Of a stretch of DNA of 64,000 bases, positions 49,958-59,223 are shown in pieces; the stretch's first letter is position 1, and the number at the start of each line of letters is the position of its first letter. This stretch comes from Rhizobium terricola. Lineage in GTDB: Bacteria; Pseudomonadota; Alphaproteobacteria; Rhizobiales; Rhizobiaceae. The notes beneath the pieces are model-generated. The model made no database searches and was not told where the DNA came from. It saw only the letters and a program-made list of their open reading frames with translations. The DNA lies in the NCBI RefSeq assembly GCF_012927355.1, contig NZ_JABBGK010000001.1, forward strand, positions 62,001 through 126,000, read 5' to 3'. The position numbers were made by a program, and so were the translations under genes.

Positions 49958-52597
49958 TCACACGGTGCCGACACGGCGCGTGGGTTTCGCCGCGCGACGC
50001 CGGCGTGGGTGCTGGCGAGTAGTTCTGCGCGCGTGCTCATGGGTGAAGAACCAGTGCTTGGCGACTTCGGAGGCGATCAGGTAGAGCAGCGTGATGATCG
50101 CAAGGCCGGCGAGCACGCCCGGCGGCAGCGGCACGAAACCGAACCAGTCGGCGCCGGGCAGGTAGGGGACCGACAGGGCGAGCACGATCACAGCGATCGT
50201 GGAGATCAGCAGCCAGCGTCCCGGTCGGCTCTTCCAGGCCGGCTTGGCGGTGCGGATGACCAGCACGATGGCAAGCTCGGTGATCAGCGACTCCACGAAC
50301 CATCCCGTCTGGAAGATCGCCGCCGTCTCCTTCGTCATCACCATCAGGAAGCCGAAGGTCAGCATGTCGAACACCGTGCTGATCAGACCGAAGACGATCA
50401 TGAAACGCTGTACGTAGTCGATGTTCCAGCGTTGCGGGAGCATGACGGCCTGTTCGTCGACATTGTCACTGGCGATCGTCAGCGACGGGATGTCGGAGAG
50501 GAAGTTGTTGAGCAGGATCTGCTTGGCGAGCAGGGGCTGGAAGGGCAGCACGAAGGAGGCGACCGACATGCTGATCATGTTGCCGAAGTTGGCGCTGGTT
50601 GTGGTCGATACGTATTTGAGCGTGTTGGCGAAGGTTTTTCGTCCGTTGTCGACTCCGTCGAGTAGCACGTCGAGGTTCTTGTCGACGAGCACCATGTCGG
50701 CGGCCTGCTGGGCGACATCGGCGGCACCTTCGACCGAAATGCCGATATCGGCCTCGTGGAGCGCGGGCGCGTCGTTGATGCCGTCGCCGAGATAGCCGAC
50801 GACATGGCCGCGCCCGCGCAGGGCGGCGACGATGCGCTGTTTCTGGTTGGGATCGATCTCGACGAACAGGTCCGTCTTCGAGGCAAGGGCCGCCAGCGCT
50901 TCGTCCGCGGTGCGGGAAAGCTCCTCGCCGGTCAGGATGTGGTCGGCCGAAAGGCCGACCGAGCGGGCGAGGTGGGCGGCGACGTAGCGGTTGTCGCCGG
51001 TGATGACCTTGACGGCGATGCCGCGTCTGGCAAGGGCGGCCAGGGTCTCGACGATTCCCTGTTTCGGCGGGTCGCTGAACAGCAGGAAACCGGCGAAGGT
51101 CACCTCGGTCTCGCTGTCGCGGTGATAGGTTTCGGGTGGCGTGTCGAAGTGGCGGACGGCAAGGCCGAGGACGCGAAAACCTTCCGCGCTCCAGTCCGAG
51201 AAGCGCTTCTCGAGTGTCTGGCGGGTTTCGGCATCCAGCGGACGGCTTTCGCCACCCTCGAGATAGGTCGTCGAGATTTCGAGGATGTTGGCGAGCGCGC
51301 CCTTGGTGATCAGCCGCTGGCCGGGCTTGCCAGGTTCCTCGACGATCACGGAGAGGCGCTTGCGAAGGAAGTCGTAGGGGATTTCCCCGACCTTGCGGAA
51401 CTTTGAAGTGTCCGTGCCTGCCCCGGTCGCCGCGGTGTCGATCGCGTCGTCGAGCGGGTTCGCCATGCCGTTCTGCAGGCGGGCGTTGAGGGCGGCGAAT
51501 GTCAGCAAGGCGTTGTCGGCGGTGCCGAGCGGGCCTTCGAGGCGGTCCAGCCGCACGACGCCCTCGGTCAGCGTGCCGGTCTTGTCCGTGCAGAGCAGGT
51601 TCATGCTGCCGAGGTTCTCGATCGAGGCGAGACGGCGGACGATCACGCCACCGGCGGCCATCCGACGGGCACCGTTCGACAGCGTGACGCTGACGATGGC
51701 CGGCAGGAGTTCCGGGGTCAGCCCGACTGCGATGGCAAGCGCAAAGAGCAGGGAGTCGATCAGCGGGCGTTCGAGAAGCAGGTTGCCGGCGAAGATCACC
51801 ACCACGATGATCAGCGTGACCCGCGTCATCAGGTAGCCGAAATGGCGGATGCCGCGGGCGAAATCCGTCTCCGGAGGCTCGACCTGCAGGTGACCGGCGA
51901 TCGTGCCGTATTCGGTGGCGGAACCGGTTTCGACGATCACGGCACGGCCGATGCCGCTGCGGACCGACGAACCGGTGAAGACGACGTTCGAGCGGTTGGC
52001 GAGCACCGCCTCCTTCGACACCTCGCCGGGACGCTTCTCGACGGGGAAGGTTTCTCCGGTCAGCGCCGACTGGCTGACGAACAGGTCGGTCGCCGAGAGG
52101 ATGACGGCGTCGGCGGGAATGAGGTCGCCCGCCGCAAGCTCGATGACGTCACCGGGAACGAGGAGGTTCGCCGGGAGCGCGCCAAGCGTCCCGTCGCGCC
52201 AGACCTTTGCCTTGAAGCCGATCCGCGCCTTGAGTTCTTCCACGGCGCGAGAGGCGGAGTATTCCTGGTAGAAGCTGAGCAGCGAACTGGCGAGGACGAT
52301 GATGGTGATGATGATGGCTTCCCGCCATTCGCCGACCGCGATCGAGATCGCGGCGGCCACGACGAGGATGAGGACGAGCGGGCTCTTGAACTGGCCGAAG
52401 AAGATCCGGAGCCCCAGCCAGCGGCTTTCGTCGCGAAAGACATTGGCGCCGACCTGCTTCAGCCGCGCTTGGGCGGTGTCCGTCGACAAGCCCTTTTCGC
52501 CGGTGCCGAGATCGGCCAGCAGATCGCTTTGCGGAAGGCTCCAATAGGCATGCAACTCGGTAGGGTCGACGGAAACAGGCGTGGCAACGGATGACAT
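49958..52597 (-). CDS. mgtA: MgtA-type magnesium P-type ATPase
   Basis: 879 residues, type IIIB P-type ATPase importing Mg2+. An N-terminal cytoplasmic part, membrane helices 1-2 (SPLVLILVVAAAISIAV), actuator motif SALTGETFPVEKR, phosphorylation motif CTDKTGTLTEG near residue 338, GDGINDAPALHEADIGI near 615, and a C-terminal bundle of six helices. The C-terminal end is basic and extends about 15 residues past the last helix. The divergent gene is an alcohol dehydrogenase, with only 128 nt between, so there is no room for a long magnesium riboswitch leader. Confidence 0.93.
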   Translation of the reverse strand: MSSVATPVSVDPTELHAYWSLPQSDLLADLGTGEKGLSTDTAQARLKQVGANVFRDESRWLGLRIFFGQFKSPLVLILVVAAAISIAVGEWREAIIITIIVLASSLLSFYQEYSASRAVEELKARIGFKAKVWRDGTLGALPANLLVPGDVIELAAGDLIPADAVILSATDLFVSQSALTGETFPVEKRPGEVSKEAVLANRSNVVFTGSSVRSGIGRAVIVETGSATEYGTIAGHLQVEPPETDFARGIRHFGYLMTRVTLIIVVVIFAGNLLLERPLIDSLLFALAIAVGLTPELLPAIVSVTLSNGARRMAAGGVIVRRLASIENLGSMNLLCTDKTGTLTEGVVRLDRLEGPLGTADNALLTFAALNARLQNGMANPLDDAIDTAATGAGTDTSKFRKVGEIPYDFLRKRLSVIVEEPGKPGQRLITKGALANILEISTTYLEGGESRPLDAETRQTLEKRFSDWSAEGFRVLGLAVRHFDTPPETYHRDSETEVTFAGFLLFSDPPKQGIVETLAALARRGIAVKVITGDNRYVAAHLARSVGLSADHILTGEELSRTADEALAALASKTDLFVEIDPNQKQRIVAALRGRGHVVGYLGDGINDAPALHEADIGISVEGAADVAQQAADMVLVDKNLDVLLDGVDNGRKTFANTLKYVSTTTSANFGNMISMSVASFVLPFQPLLAKQILLNNFLSDIPSLTIASDNVDEQAVMLPQRWNIDYVQRFMIVFGLISTVFDMLTFGFLMVMTKETAAIFQTGWFVESLITELAIVLVIRTAKPAWKSRPGRWLLISTIAVIVLALSVPYLPGADWFGFVPLPPGVLAGLAIITLLYLIASEVAKHWFFTHEHARRTTRQHPRRRRAAKPTRRVGTV

Positions 52598-52725
52598 GGG
52601 ATTGTCCGGGCTGAAGGGATGGACGTCGAAAAGAACTTGATTCCGATCACAGCGTCATGAAGGCTTTTCCAGCATAGACGATCGCGAGCCGCGATGTCAT
52701 GCGCGATGCGTCAGGGAGATATGCC

Positions 52726-53706
52726 ATGAAAGCGATGGTGCTTCACCGGCCGGGCGAGGCGTTGAAGCTGGAAGAGCGGCCCGATCCGGTGGCCGGGCCG
52801 GGAGAAATCGTCGTGCGGGTCGAGGCCTGTGCTGTCTGCCGGACCGACCTGCATGTGGTCGACGGGGACCTCACCGAGCCAAAACTTCCGCTGGTGCCTG
52901 GCCACGAGATCGTCGGAATCGTCGAGAGCTGCGGAGAGGAGACCTCGCTTGCCCCCGGTCGGCGGGTCGGCATCCCCTGGCTCGGTCATACATGCGGCTG
53001 CTGCAGCTATTGCGAAAGCGGTCGGGAGAACCTTTGCGACCATCCGGGCTTCACCGGCTACACGCGCGACGGAGGGTTCGCCACGCATGTGGTGGCGGAC
53101 GAAGCCTTTGCCTTTCCGCTCGACGGCTTTGCTGATCCGATCGCGGCCGCGCCCCTGATGTGCGCCGGACTGATCGGCTGGCGGTCGCTCAAGATGGCAG
53201 GTGAGGGCCGGCGGGTCGGGATCTACGGTTTCGGGGCCGCGGCCCACATCATCGCGCAGGTCTGCGGCTATCAGGGACGTGAAGTCTATGCCTTCACCCG
53301 TCCCGGCGACGCGGCGGCGCAGGCGATGGCACGATCACTTGGCGCGACATGGGCGGGAAGCTCGGACGAGACGCCGCCGGCCATGCTCGACGCGGCGATG
53401 ATCTTTGCCCCAGTCGGCGACCTGGTTCCGGCGGCCTTGCGGGCGGTGGCCAAGGGTGGGCGGGTCGTCTGCGGCGGCATTCACATGAGCGACATCCCGC
53501 AGTTTCCCTATTCCATCCTCTGGGGCGAGCGTCAGATCCTGTCGGTGGCCAATCTCACCCGTGCCGATGCGATCGAGTTCCTGGAACTGGCGCCCCGTGC
53601 CGGCGTCGTGACGACGACCACCGTCTACCCGTTGGACCGCGCCAACGAGGCGCTGGACGATCTGCGGCACGGGCGTTTCCAGGGGGCGGCGGTTCTCGTT
53701 CCCTGA
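52726..53706 (+). CDS. Zinc-dependent alcohol dehydrogenase
   Basis: 326 residues, medium-chain dehydrogenase. Catalytic zinc ligands Cys38 and His60-Glu61 (GHEIVG). The structural zinc Cys group is 90, 93, 96 and 104 (HTCGCCSYCESGRENLC). The cofactor loop YGFGAAAHI lacks the third Gly of the classic motif. The start MKAMVLHRPGEAL has GGGAG 8 nt upstream; the longer frame to 52699 is rejected. It is monocistronic, convergent with a MarR gene. NAD(H)-dependent oxidation of an alcohol or reduction of an aldehyde is expected; the substrate is unknown. Confidence 0.92.
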   Translation: MKAMVLHRPGEALKLEERPDPVAGPGEIVVRVEACAVCRTDLHVVDGDLTEPKLPLVPGHEIVGIVESCGEETSLAPGRRVGIPWLGHTCGCCSYCESGRENLCDHPGFTGYTRDGGFATHVVADEAFAFPLDGFADPIAAAPLMCAGLIGWRSLKMAGEGRRVGIYGFGAAAHIIAQVCGYQGREVYAFTRPGDAAAQAMARSLGATWAGSSDETPPAMLDAAMIFAPVGDLVPAALRAVAKGGRVVCGGIHMSDIPQFPYSILWGERQILSVANLTRADAIEFLELAPRAGVVTTTTVYPLDRANEALDDLRHGRFQGAAVLVP

Positions 53707-53730
53707 CGCAGGTCGGGGCGGAGCGGTACC

Positions 53731-54192
53731 TCAGTCGAGGCGCAGCGGCGCCCGGCTGCGATCGTTGACGGCGTCGCTTGCCTTGCGCAGCAGGCGAACC
53801 AGTTCCTGGCGTTCGCCGTCGGTCAGCCCCTCGAGAAGGATAGTCTGGCTCTCCCTGACGACCGGGCGGATCTCGGCGAGCGTCTCGGCACCCTTCTCGG
53901 TCAGGAAAAGGTTGCGGGCGCGGCGGTCCTTCGGGTTGGTCTCCCGCCGCACCAGTTCCTTCTGCACGAGACGATCGACCACGCCACCGATGGTGACGCG
54001 GTCGTAGGCGATGTGGTTGGCAACGGTTGCCTGGTCGAGGCCCGGCGTGGCGTCGATCGCGCTCAGCGCGGCATACTGGACTGGCGTGAGGTCGAAGCCC
54101 TTCTTCGCCGTCTCGTCCATGAAGATTGATACGGAAGCCTGGTTGAGGCGCCTCACCAGATGTCCGGGCAGATCATAGATTTCCAGTTTCAC
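53731..54192 (-). CDS. MarR-family repressor, aromatic-degradation type
   Basis: 153 residues. Winged helix with DQATVANHIAYDRVTIGGVVDRLV as recognition helix and RRETNPKDRRARNLFLTEKG as wing. It faces away from the FAH-family hydrolase gene across a dyad operator, a layout often seen for gentisate, salicylate or homogentisate repressors. The ligand is inferred to be an aromatic acid from that neighbour only. Confidence 0.9.
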   Translation of the reverse strand: MKLEIYDLPGHLVRRLNQASVSIFMDETAKKGFDLTPVQYAALSAIDATPGLDQATVANHIAYDRVTIGGVVDRLVQKELVRRETNPKDRRARNLFLTEKGAETLAEIRPVVRESQTILLEGLTDGERQELVRLLRKASDAVNDRSRAPLRLD

Positions 54193-54207
54193 GATTGCGT
54201 TCCCCCC

Positions 54208-54239
54208 GCTAATACACGCTTTCTCTAGCGCTTATTAGC
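54208..54239. promoter_or_regulatory. Operator-like dyad between MarR and FAH-family genes
   Basis: GCTAATA (54208-54214) and TATTAGC (54233-54239) are perfect arms; extended 12-bp arms GCTAATACACGC/GCGCTTATTAGC have two mismatches. It lies 15 nt before the MarR start and about 145 nt before the FAH start, within the only space for both promoters. Confidence 0.55.
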
Positions 54240-54384
54240 ACAACAAAAAAGGGTAGGGTCGTTTCGAGGTGTGACTTGAAGCGTGGTCAGCGCATTTTTC
54301 CGGCGCCTCCGACCCGTCGATACTGGCGAGACGACGGCGTTCCTGATTTATGTCGATGCGGATAATTGCGGTACGAGGCAAGAC

Positions 54385-55080
54385 ATGAAGACGCTTTTCG
54401 AAATTCCGGCTATTCCCGTGGTCCCCGTCCGGGGCGAGACGGCCGGTTATCCGGTTCATCGTGTTTTCGGGGTCGGCCGCAACTATGCCGAACACGCCGC
54501 CGAAATGGGGTACGAGGTGGACCGCGAGGCGCCGTTCTACTTCACCAAGCCGGCCTCGGCGATCGTCGCGAGCGGCGCCGCCATTCCCTATCCGCCGGGG
54601 ACTTCGAATTTTCACTACGAGATGGAGCTTGTCGTTGCCATCGGCGCACCGGCCTTCCGGGTCGACGTCGAAGAGGCCGCGGACGCGATCTTTGGCTATG
54701 CCGCCGGTCTCGATTTGACGCGACGCGACCTGCAGCTTGCTGAGCGCGCCAAGCAGCGCCCGTGGTCGCTCGGCAAGGCATTCGAGAATTCGGCACCGAT
54801 CGCCGAGATCGTAAGGGCTGCGGAGTTCGCCGACATCGGCCCGCAGCGCATACGGCTGACGGTGAACGGCGAAACCCGCCAGGACGCGCATCTGAGCGAC
54901 CTCGTCTGGTCGGTTCCTGAACTCATCAGCCATCTGTCGCGCTTCTATCATCTCGTTCCGGGGGATCTCATCTTCACCGGTACGCCGGCCGGGGTCGGCC
55001 CGCTTTCGCCCGGCGACCGGGTGCTGGGCGAGATCGACGGTCTCCAGCCGGTCGACATCACCATCGGTCCGGCCGAGTAA
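54385..55080 (+). CDS. Fumarylacetoacetate/fumarylpyruvate hydrolase family protein
   Basis: 231 residues from MKTLFEIPAIPVVPV, with GAGG 8 nt upstream. FAH fold with the metal site Glu79, Glu81 and Asp110 (HYEMELVVAIG and GYAAGLDLTRRDLQ). Also RVFGVGRNYAEHAAEMG and FYFTKPASAIV, typical of fumarylpyruvate hydrolase (NagK), which splits fumarylpyruvate in the gentisate route. The TetR gene follows after 23 nt. Homogentisate-route hydrolases and plain FAH-family proteins are the alternatives. Confidence 0.85.
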   Translation: MKTLFEIPAIPVVPVRGETAGYPVHRVFGVGRNYAEHAAEMGYEVDREAPFYFTKPASAIVASGAAIPYPPGTSNFHYEMELVVAIGAPAFRVDVEEAADAIFGYAAGLDLTRRDLQLAERAKQRPWSLGKAFENSAPIAEIVRAAEFADIGPQRIRLTVNGETRQDAHLSDLVWSVPELISHLSRFYHLVPGDLIFTGTPAGVGPLSPGDRVLGEIDGLQPVDITIGPAE

Positions 55081-55103
55081 GGCCGTCCAGGCAGGAGCCG
55101 CGC

Positions 55104-55724
55104 ATGGGCGAACTCGGCAAATTCGAACGCAAGCTTCCGGAGGAGCGCCGCCGCGCCCTCATCACGGCGACGCTTGCCTGCCTCGCCCGCGAGGGTCATG
55201 CCGGTCTTTCGATCCGCAAGATCAGTGCGGAGGCCGGGATCTCGGTCGGGCTGATCAATCATCACTATGCCAGCAAGGACGAACTGGTGGGGCATGCCTA
55301 CGAGGCGTTGTCGCTCGGCCTGCTCGACAATATCCGTGAGAAGGTCGAAGCGGCCGGAAGCGATGCGCGCGCGCGGCTCAGCGCCTATTTCCGTGCCTCG
55401 CTGTCGGCGCCGGTGCTGGAGCGCAGCACGCTTCGCACCTGGGTGGTGTTCTGGGGGATGATCGATCACTCGACGATCATGACCGACGTGCACGACCGGA
55501 CCTATGCCGAATACCGCCGGCTGCTCGAGGATCTGCTCGCCGCAGTGTGGGAGGCGTCCGGCAGGCCGCTTCCCGATCTGCGGCTTGCGGCCATCGGCCT
55601 CGTCGCGATCCATGACGGGCTGTGGCTCGAATGGTGCCTTAACCCCGAGACCTTCACGTCCGAGGAGGCGATCGGGCTTTGCGAACAATGGACGGATGCG
55701 ATGCTCGCGACCACGTCTGGCTGA
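55104..55724 (+). CDS. BetI-like TetR-family regulator
   Basis: 206 residues. TetR helix-turn-helix (SIRKISAEAGISVGLINHHYASKDEL, about residues 38-62, split by its turn) and a C-terminal domain with WVVFWGMIDHSTIM and GLWLEWCLNPETF, which recall BetI, the choline-sensing repressor. No bet gene is adjacent. It follows the FAH gene by 23 nt and precedes the class III aminotransferase by 127 nt, which may be its target. Confidence 0.87.
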   Translation: MGELGKFERKLPEERRRALITATLACLAREGHAGLSIRKISAEAGISVGLINHHYASKDELVGHAYEALSLGLLDNIREKVEAAGSDARARLSAYFRASLSAPVLERSTLRTWVVFWGMIDHSTIMTDVHDRTYAEYRRLLEDLLAAVWEASGRPLPDLRLAAIGLVAIHDGLWLEWCLNPETFTSEEAIGLCEQWTDAMLATTSG

Positions 55725-55851
55725 GCCGTCAATCTAGAAACTGAACACTCGTTTAATTTCTCTTGCGTACGGCAACGAGGCCTGTATCATCAGCCCCGAA
55801 AGCCGACCCGCCCCCGCGCCTTGTCATGGCGCGCCAGCCCAGAGAAGAACG

Positions 55852-57213
55852 ATGTCCAACGCCAAGATTACCAGCACCGGCAGCAGCTACGGTGTGCAGG
55901 CCCTGCCGAAAATCGCCTACGGGAAGGGAAGCTACCTCTATGACGTAAACGGCAAGCGATATCTCGACGGGTCGGGTGGGCCGGCGGTCTACTGCCTCGG
56001 GCATGCGCATCCGGAAGTGACGGAAGCGGTAAAGGAACAGCTCGACCGGATCGCGCACGCCTATCGCTATCTCTTCACCTCCGACGCGGTCGAGGAGCTG
56101 ACCGAAATCATCACCCGCAACACGGGCGGACACTTTCCCAACATCGTCTATGTGTGCAGCGGCTCCGAAGCGGTGGAGTCCTGCATGAAGATCGCCCTCC
56201 AGTATCATACGGCCCGGGGCGAAAAGAGCCGCCGGCGGTTCATCTCGCGCCGGCGCTCCTGGCACGGAAACACGCTCGGCGCGCTCTCCGTCTCCGATTT
56301 CAAGACGCGCCGCGATGCCTTCGAGGGCAGCCTGCTCGACGTTACCTTCGTCTCCAGCGCCAATGCCTATCGCCGGCCGGAAGGTGTCTCCGCCGAAGGC
56401 CTCGTCGCCTATCTCGCGCAGGAACTGGAGGACGAGATCCTGAAGATCGGACCGGACAAGGTTGCGGCCTTCATCTTCGAGCCCGTCGTCGGGGCTGCCG
56501 GCGGCGTCGTGCCGGCGCCGGAAGGCTATGCCCGGGCGGTGCGCGATGTCTGTGATCGATATGGCGTCCTGCTGATCGGCGACGAGGTCATGTGCGGTTC
56601 GGGACGGACCGGTACGTGGCGGGCGCTGGAGCATGACGGCGTCGTGCCGGACATCATGAGCATCGCCAAGGGACTTGCCGCCGGTTACCAGCCACTCGGC
56701 GCCGCACTCTACAGCGACAAGGTCCACGAGACGCTGATGGCCGCTCATGGCGGGGCGATGACCGGCCACACCTTCACCGGCCATACCGCCGCCTGTGCGG
56801 CCGGGGTCGCCGTCCAGAAGATCGTCACTCGGGATCGGCTCATGGAACGGGTGACCGCGCGCGGTGCGCAATTGCAGGCCGAACTACGCGCGGCGCTCGC
56901 CGATGTGGCGGAAGTCGGCGACGTGCGCGGCAGGGGCTTCTTCATCGGTCTCGAGATGGTCGCCGATCCGGAGACGAAGGAACCGTTCCCCGCCTATGCC
57001 AGCCTGCACGCGGCGATCGGCCGGCGTGCCTTCGAGGCAGGGCTGATCTGCTATCCCTGCACAGGCAATGTCGGCGGCGTCGCCGGCGACACGGTCATCC
57101 TCGCGCCGCCCTACAATGCCCGCGAGGAAGAACTTGCCGAGATGGTGGCGACGCTTTCGTCGGCGATTCGCGAGTCTGTCGCCGAGGCGCACCGTACCGT
57201 CGCCAATCGCTGA
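55852..57213 (+). CDS. Class III (omega) aminotransferase
   Basis: 453 residues, pyridoxal-phosphate enzyme of the ornithine/4-aminobutyrate type. SGSEAVESCMKIALQYH near residue 103, RRSWHGNTLGALSVS, the DEVMCGSGRTG motif near 243, and Lys273 in SIAKGLAAGYQPLGAA as the Schiff-base residue. Such enzymes move amino groups from beta- or omega-amino acids, amines or diamines to pyruvate or 2-oxoglutarate. Upstream is the BetI-like gene. The exact amine is not determined. Confidence 0.92.
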   Translation: MSNAKITSTGSSYGVQALPKIAYGKGSYLYDVNGKRYLDGSGGPAVYCLGHAHPEVTEAVKEQLDRIAHAYRYLFTSDAVEELTEIITRNTGGHFPNIVYVCSGSEAVESCMKIALQYHTARGEKSRRRFISRRRSWHGNTLGALSVSDFKTRRDAFEGSLLDVTFVSSANAYRRPEGVSAEGLVAYLAQELEDEILKIGPDKVAAFIFEPVVGAAGGVVPAPEGYARAVRDVCDRYGVLLIGDEVMCGSGRTGTWRALEHDGVVPDIMSIAKGLAAGYQPLGAALYSDKVHETLMAAHGGAMTGHTFTGHTAACAAGVAVQKIVTRDRLMERVTARGAQLQAELRAALADVAEVGDVRGRGFFIGLEMVADPETKEPFPAYASLHAAIGRRAFEAGLICYPCTGNVGGVAGDTVILAPPYNAREEELAEMVATLSSAIRESVAEAHRTVANR

Positions 57214-57366
57214 GGCGATCCGACGGGGCGGCCCACCGCTATATTTCATCAATCAAAAGTCGCATTTTGATACAGGCGGCCGGTCTCCGGCCGTCGCGAA
57301 ACCGTCATGCGGGTAAGAAAGTTGTTGGAATCGTGGCAGGGCTGTCCGATGCGCCGAAACTTTGCT

Positions 57367-57380
57367 TTGACGCAGGTCAA
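57367..57380. promoter_or_regulatory. FNR/FixK-type box
   Basis: TTGAC-GCAG-GTCAA is a perfect 14-bp dyad in the form of rhizobial FnrN/FixK sites (TTGAY-N4-RTCAA). It lies about 120 nt upstream of the coiled-coil gene, at a distance suited to class II activation if transcription begins near 57415. The rest of the 286-nt gap holds a short hairpin (57277-57293) and an AT-rich dyad (57439-57462). Confidence 0.5.
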
Positions 57381-57499
57381 AACATGCTCAATCTTCCCAT
57401 CATGGGTAGCTGATGTGGACGACGTGACCTGAAAAGTCATTTCTAAACAATTAATTAGAAATATACGAAATAGTTGTTGGGACCTGATTGGGGGACAAG

Positions 57500-59002
57500 A
57501 TGGTCATGAGCTTTTTTCGCCGTACCGATGAGCAGCACAAGGTTTCTGCCGGGACCGGACCGTCGGCCGGACGCCCGGTCGGGGCAATGACGTCTTCGTC
57601 GTCCGTGATGTCGCAGCAACCCAGGGGCGAACTTGGCGACTGCGAGGCCTTCGGTTCCGTGGTCGAGGAAAGCCATCTTTCCTCGGAGCAACTGCTGTCC
57701 GGTCTCGGCTTCTTGCAGGAGCGGGTATCTTCACTGCTGACGTCGCATGGCGATGCGCTCGCCGAACTCGGGACGCTTCGCACCGAGCGGGCGCGTATCG
57801 CAACGCTGCTCGACTACGAGAGCAATGCGCGGCGCAAGCTGGACGCCGAAAGCGCGCGGCTGGCCGGCGAAAACAAGGAGCTCAAGGCGGAAAATACCCA
57901 ACTCCGGTCCGATGCCGATGAGGCGCGCGAAAAGCTCGTGCGGCTCGAGGCGCTCTACGAGGCCAATGCCCATGACTTGGCAGTGGTCGAAGCGCGCCTT
58001 CGTGACGCGGCCCGCGAACTCGACGAGCGGATCGGCCAGTACGACGAGACGGCGGCCCTTCTAAAGCGCGCCCATCACGATCTCGAGCAGCGCAATCGCG
58101 ACTTCGCCGCCATGCGCGAGAAATACGAGACCGAGCGCACCCAGCACCAGGTGCTGATCGAGACGTCGCGCCGCGAGGCCGATGCGCAGGCGCGCGAGAT
58201 CGAGCGCCTGGCCGAGGACAAGCGACAGCTGAAGGCCGGCCTGGTGCATCAGGAGAACCTGTCGCGCAATCTGGTCGGCGAGGTTACCACGCTGAAGCAG
58301 GAATTGAACTTCACGGACGAGAAGCTCAAGCGGCTGCAGGCGGAACTGGACACCAAGCAGAGCGCGATGACCGTCGAGATGTCGCAGCTCGTGACCCGCA
58401 ACGAGGCGGTCAGTTCGAAGGCCGAACTGGTCGAGAAGCTGCTGGTGACCGCACGTGGCCGCGTCAAGCTGGTCGAGGACGAGCTTCAGGCGACGCGTTC
58501 GGAACTCAAGCAGGTGAAGGCGGAGTTCGCCACGTCGTCGCTCAGGGCCGATCGTCTGGCACAGGAGCTGTCGGACGCCCGTTCCACGCATTCCGACAAC
58601 GAGGCGCAGCGCCGCGACCTGTCGCTGCAGGTGAGCGAACTCACGATGCGCCTGCGCGATTCGGAAAACATGCGCGGCAAGCGGGATCGCGACGCGGAAA
58701 CGTTGAAGCGAGACTTCGACCAGCGCAGCCATGCCGACCAGGAAGAGATCCGCCAGTATCGTTCGAGTGCCGAAGTCGCCAAGGCGGAGATCCGCCAGCT
58801 GCGCTCCGAGATCGCCATCCTGACCGGCCAGTTGGAAGTGGCTCGCAACGACCGCCAGTCGCAGCCATCTGTGCCGATGCCCGCCGCGTCGCTCGGGCCG
58901 CTCGAAAACTGGAGCCTGCCGAGCGAAACGGCGGCCCCCAAGCCGATCATCGAGATCTCGGAGAAATCGCTGCGCAGCCCCTGGCCGCCGGCGGAGACCT
59001 GA
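57500..59002 (+). CDS. Coiled-coil protein of unknown function
   Basis: 500 residues (MVMSFFRRTDEQ). After a Ser-rich, poorly ordered head (about 1-70), almost everything from residue 75 to 440 is heptad-patterned Glu/Arg/Ala/Leu coiled coil, followed by a Pro-containing tail (QSQPSVPMPAASLG) and a C-terminal peptide SEKSLRSPWPPAET. There is no signal peptide or membrane segment. It resembles structural or polar organising proteins, or the arm of SMC-like proteins, but no ATPase motif is present. A TTG 12 nt upstream could also be the start; GGGGGA lies before the chosen ATG. Terminator follows at 59062. The FNR-type box lies upstream. Confidence 0.85.
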   Translation: MVMSFFRRTDEQHKVSAGTGPSAGRPVGAMTSSSSVMSQQPRGELGDCEAFGSVVEESHLSSEQLLSGLGFLQERVSSLLTSHGDALAELGTLRTERARIATLLDYESNARRKLDAESARLAGENKELKAENTQLRSDADEAREKLVRLEALYEANAHDLAVVEARLRDAARELDERIGQYDETAALLKRAHHDLEQRNRDFAAMREKYETERTQHQVLIETSRREADAQAREIERLAEDKRQLKAGLVHQENLSRNLVGEVTTLKQELNFTDEKLKRLQAELDTKQSAMTVEMSQLVTRNEAVSSKAELVEKLLVTARGRVKLVEDELQATRSELKQVKAEFATSSLRADRLAQELSDARSTHSDNEAQRRDLSLQVSELTMRLRDSENMRGKRDRDAETLKRDFDQRSHADQEEIRQYRSSAEVAKAEIRQLRSEIAILTGQLEVARNDRQSQPSVPMPAASLGPLENWSLPSETAAPKPIIEISEKSLRSPWPPAET

Positions 59003-59061
59003 TCCCGACCTGCTCGTCACGCTGTGGCGTGGCGGACCAGCCGCCCGAAGGGGCGTATCTG

Positions 59062-59098
59062 AAAGCCGCCGGTTCATGAGGAGCCGGCGGCTTTTCCC
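59062..59098 (+). terminator. Terminator of coiled-coil gene
   Basis: An 11-bp stem (AAAGCCGCCGG/CCGGCGGCTTT) with an 11-nt loop and TTTTCCC after it, about 60 nt past the stop codon. Confidence 0.85.
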
Positions 59099-59223
59099 GT
59101 TATGGGGTGATCTGCTCCCCGGCGCGGCGTTGGGCGACCCTTGATGGACTAGGACGGCATGGATCGGATAGTCGCGGGGCGCGCGGGCATGCTAGGAACG
59201 CGCGCCAATGGAAATGAGGATCG

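Noticed and set aside
52598..52725. Magnesium riboswitch or long leader for mgtA
   Set aside because: Only 128 nt separate mgtA from the divergent alcohol dehydrogenase gene and no suitable stem set is visible.
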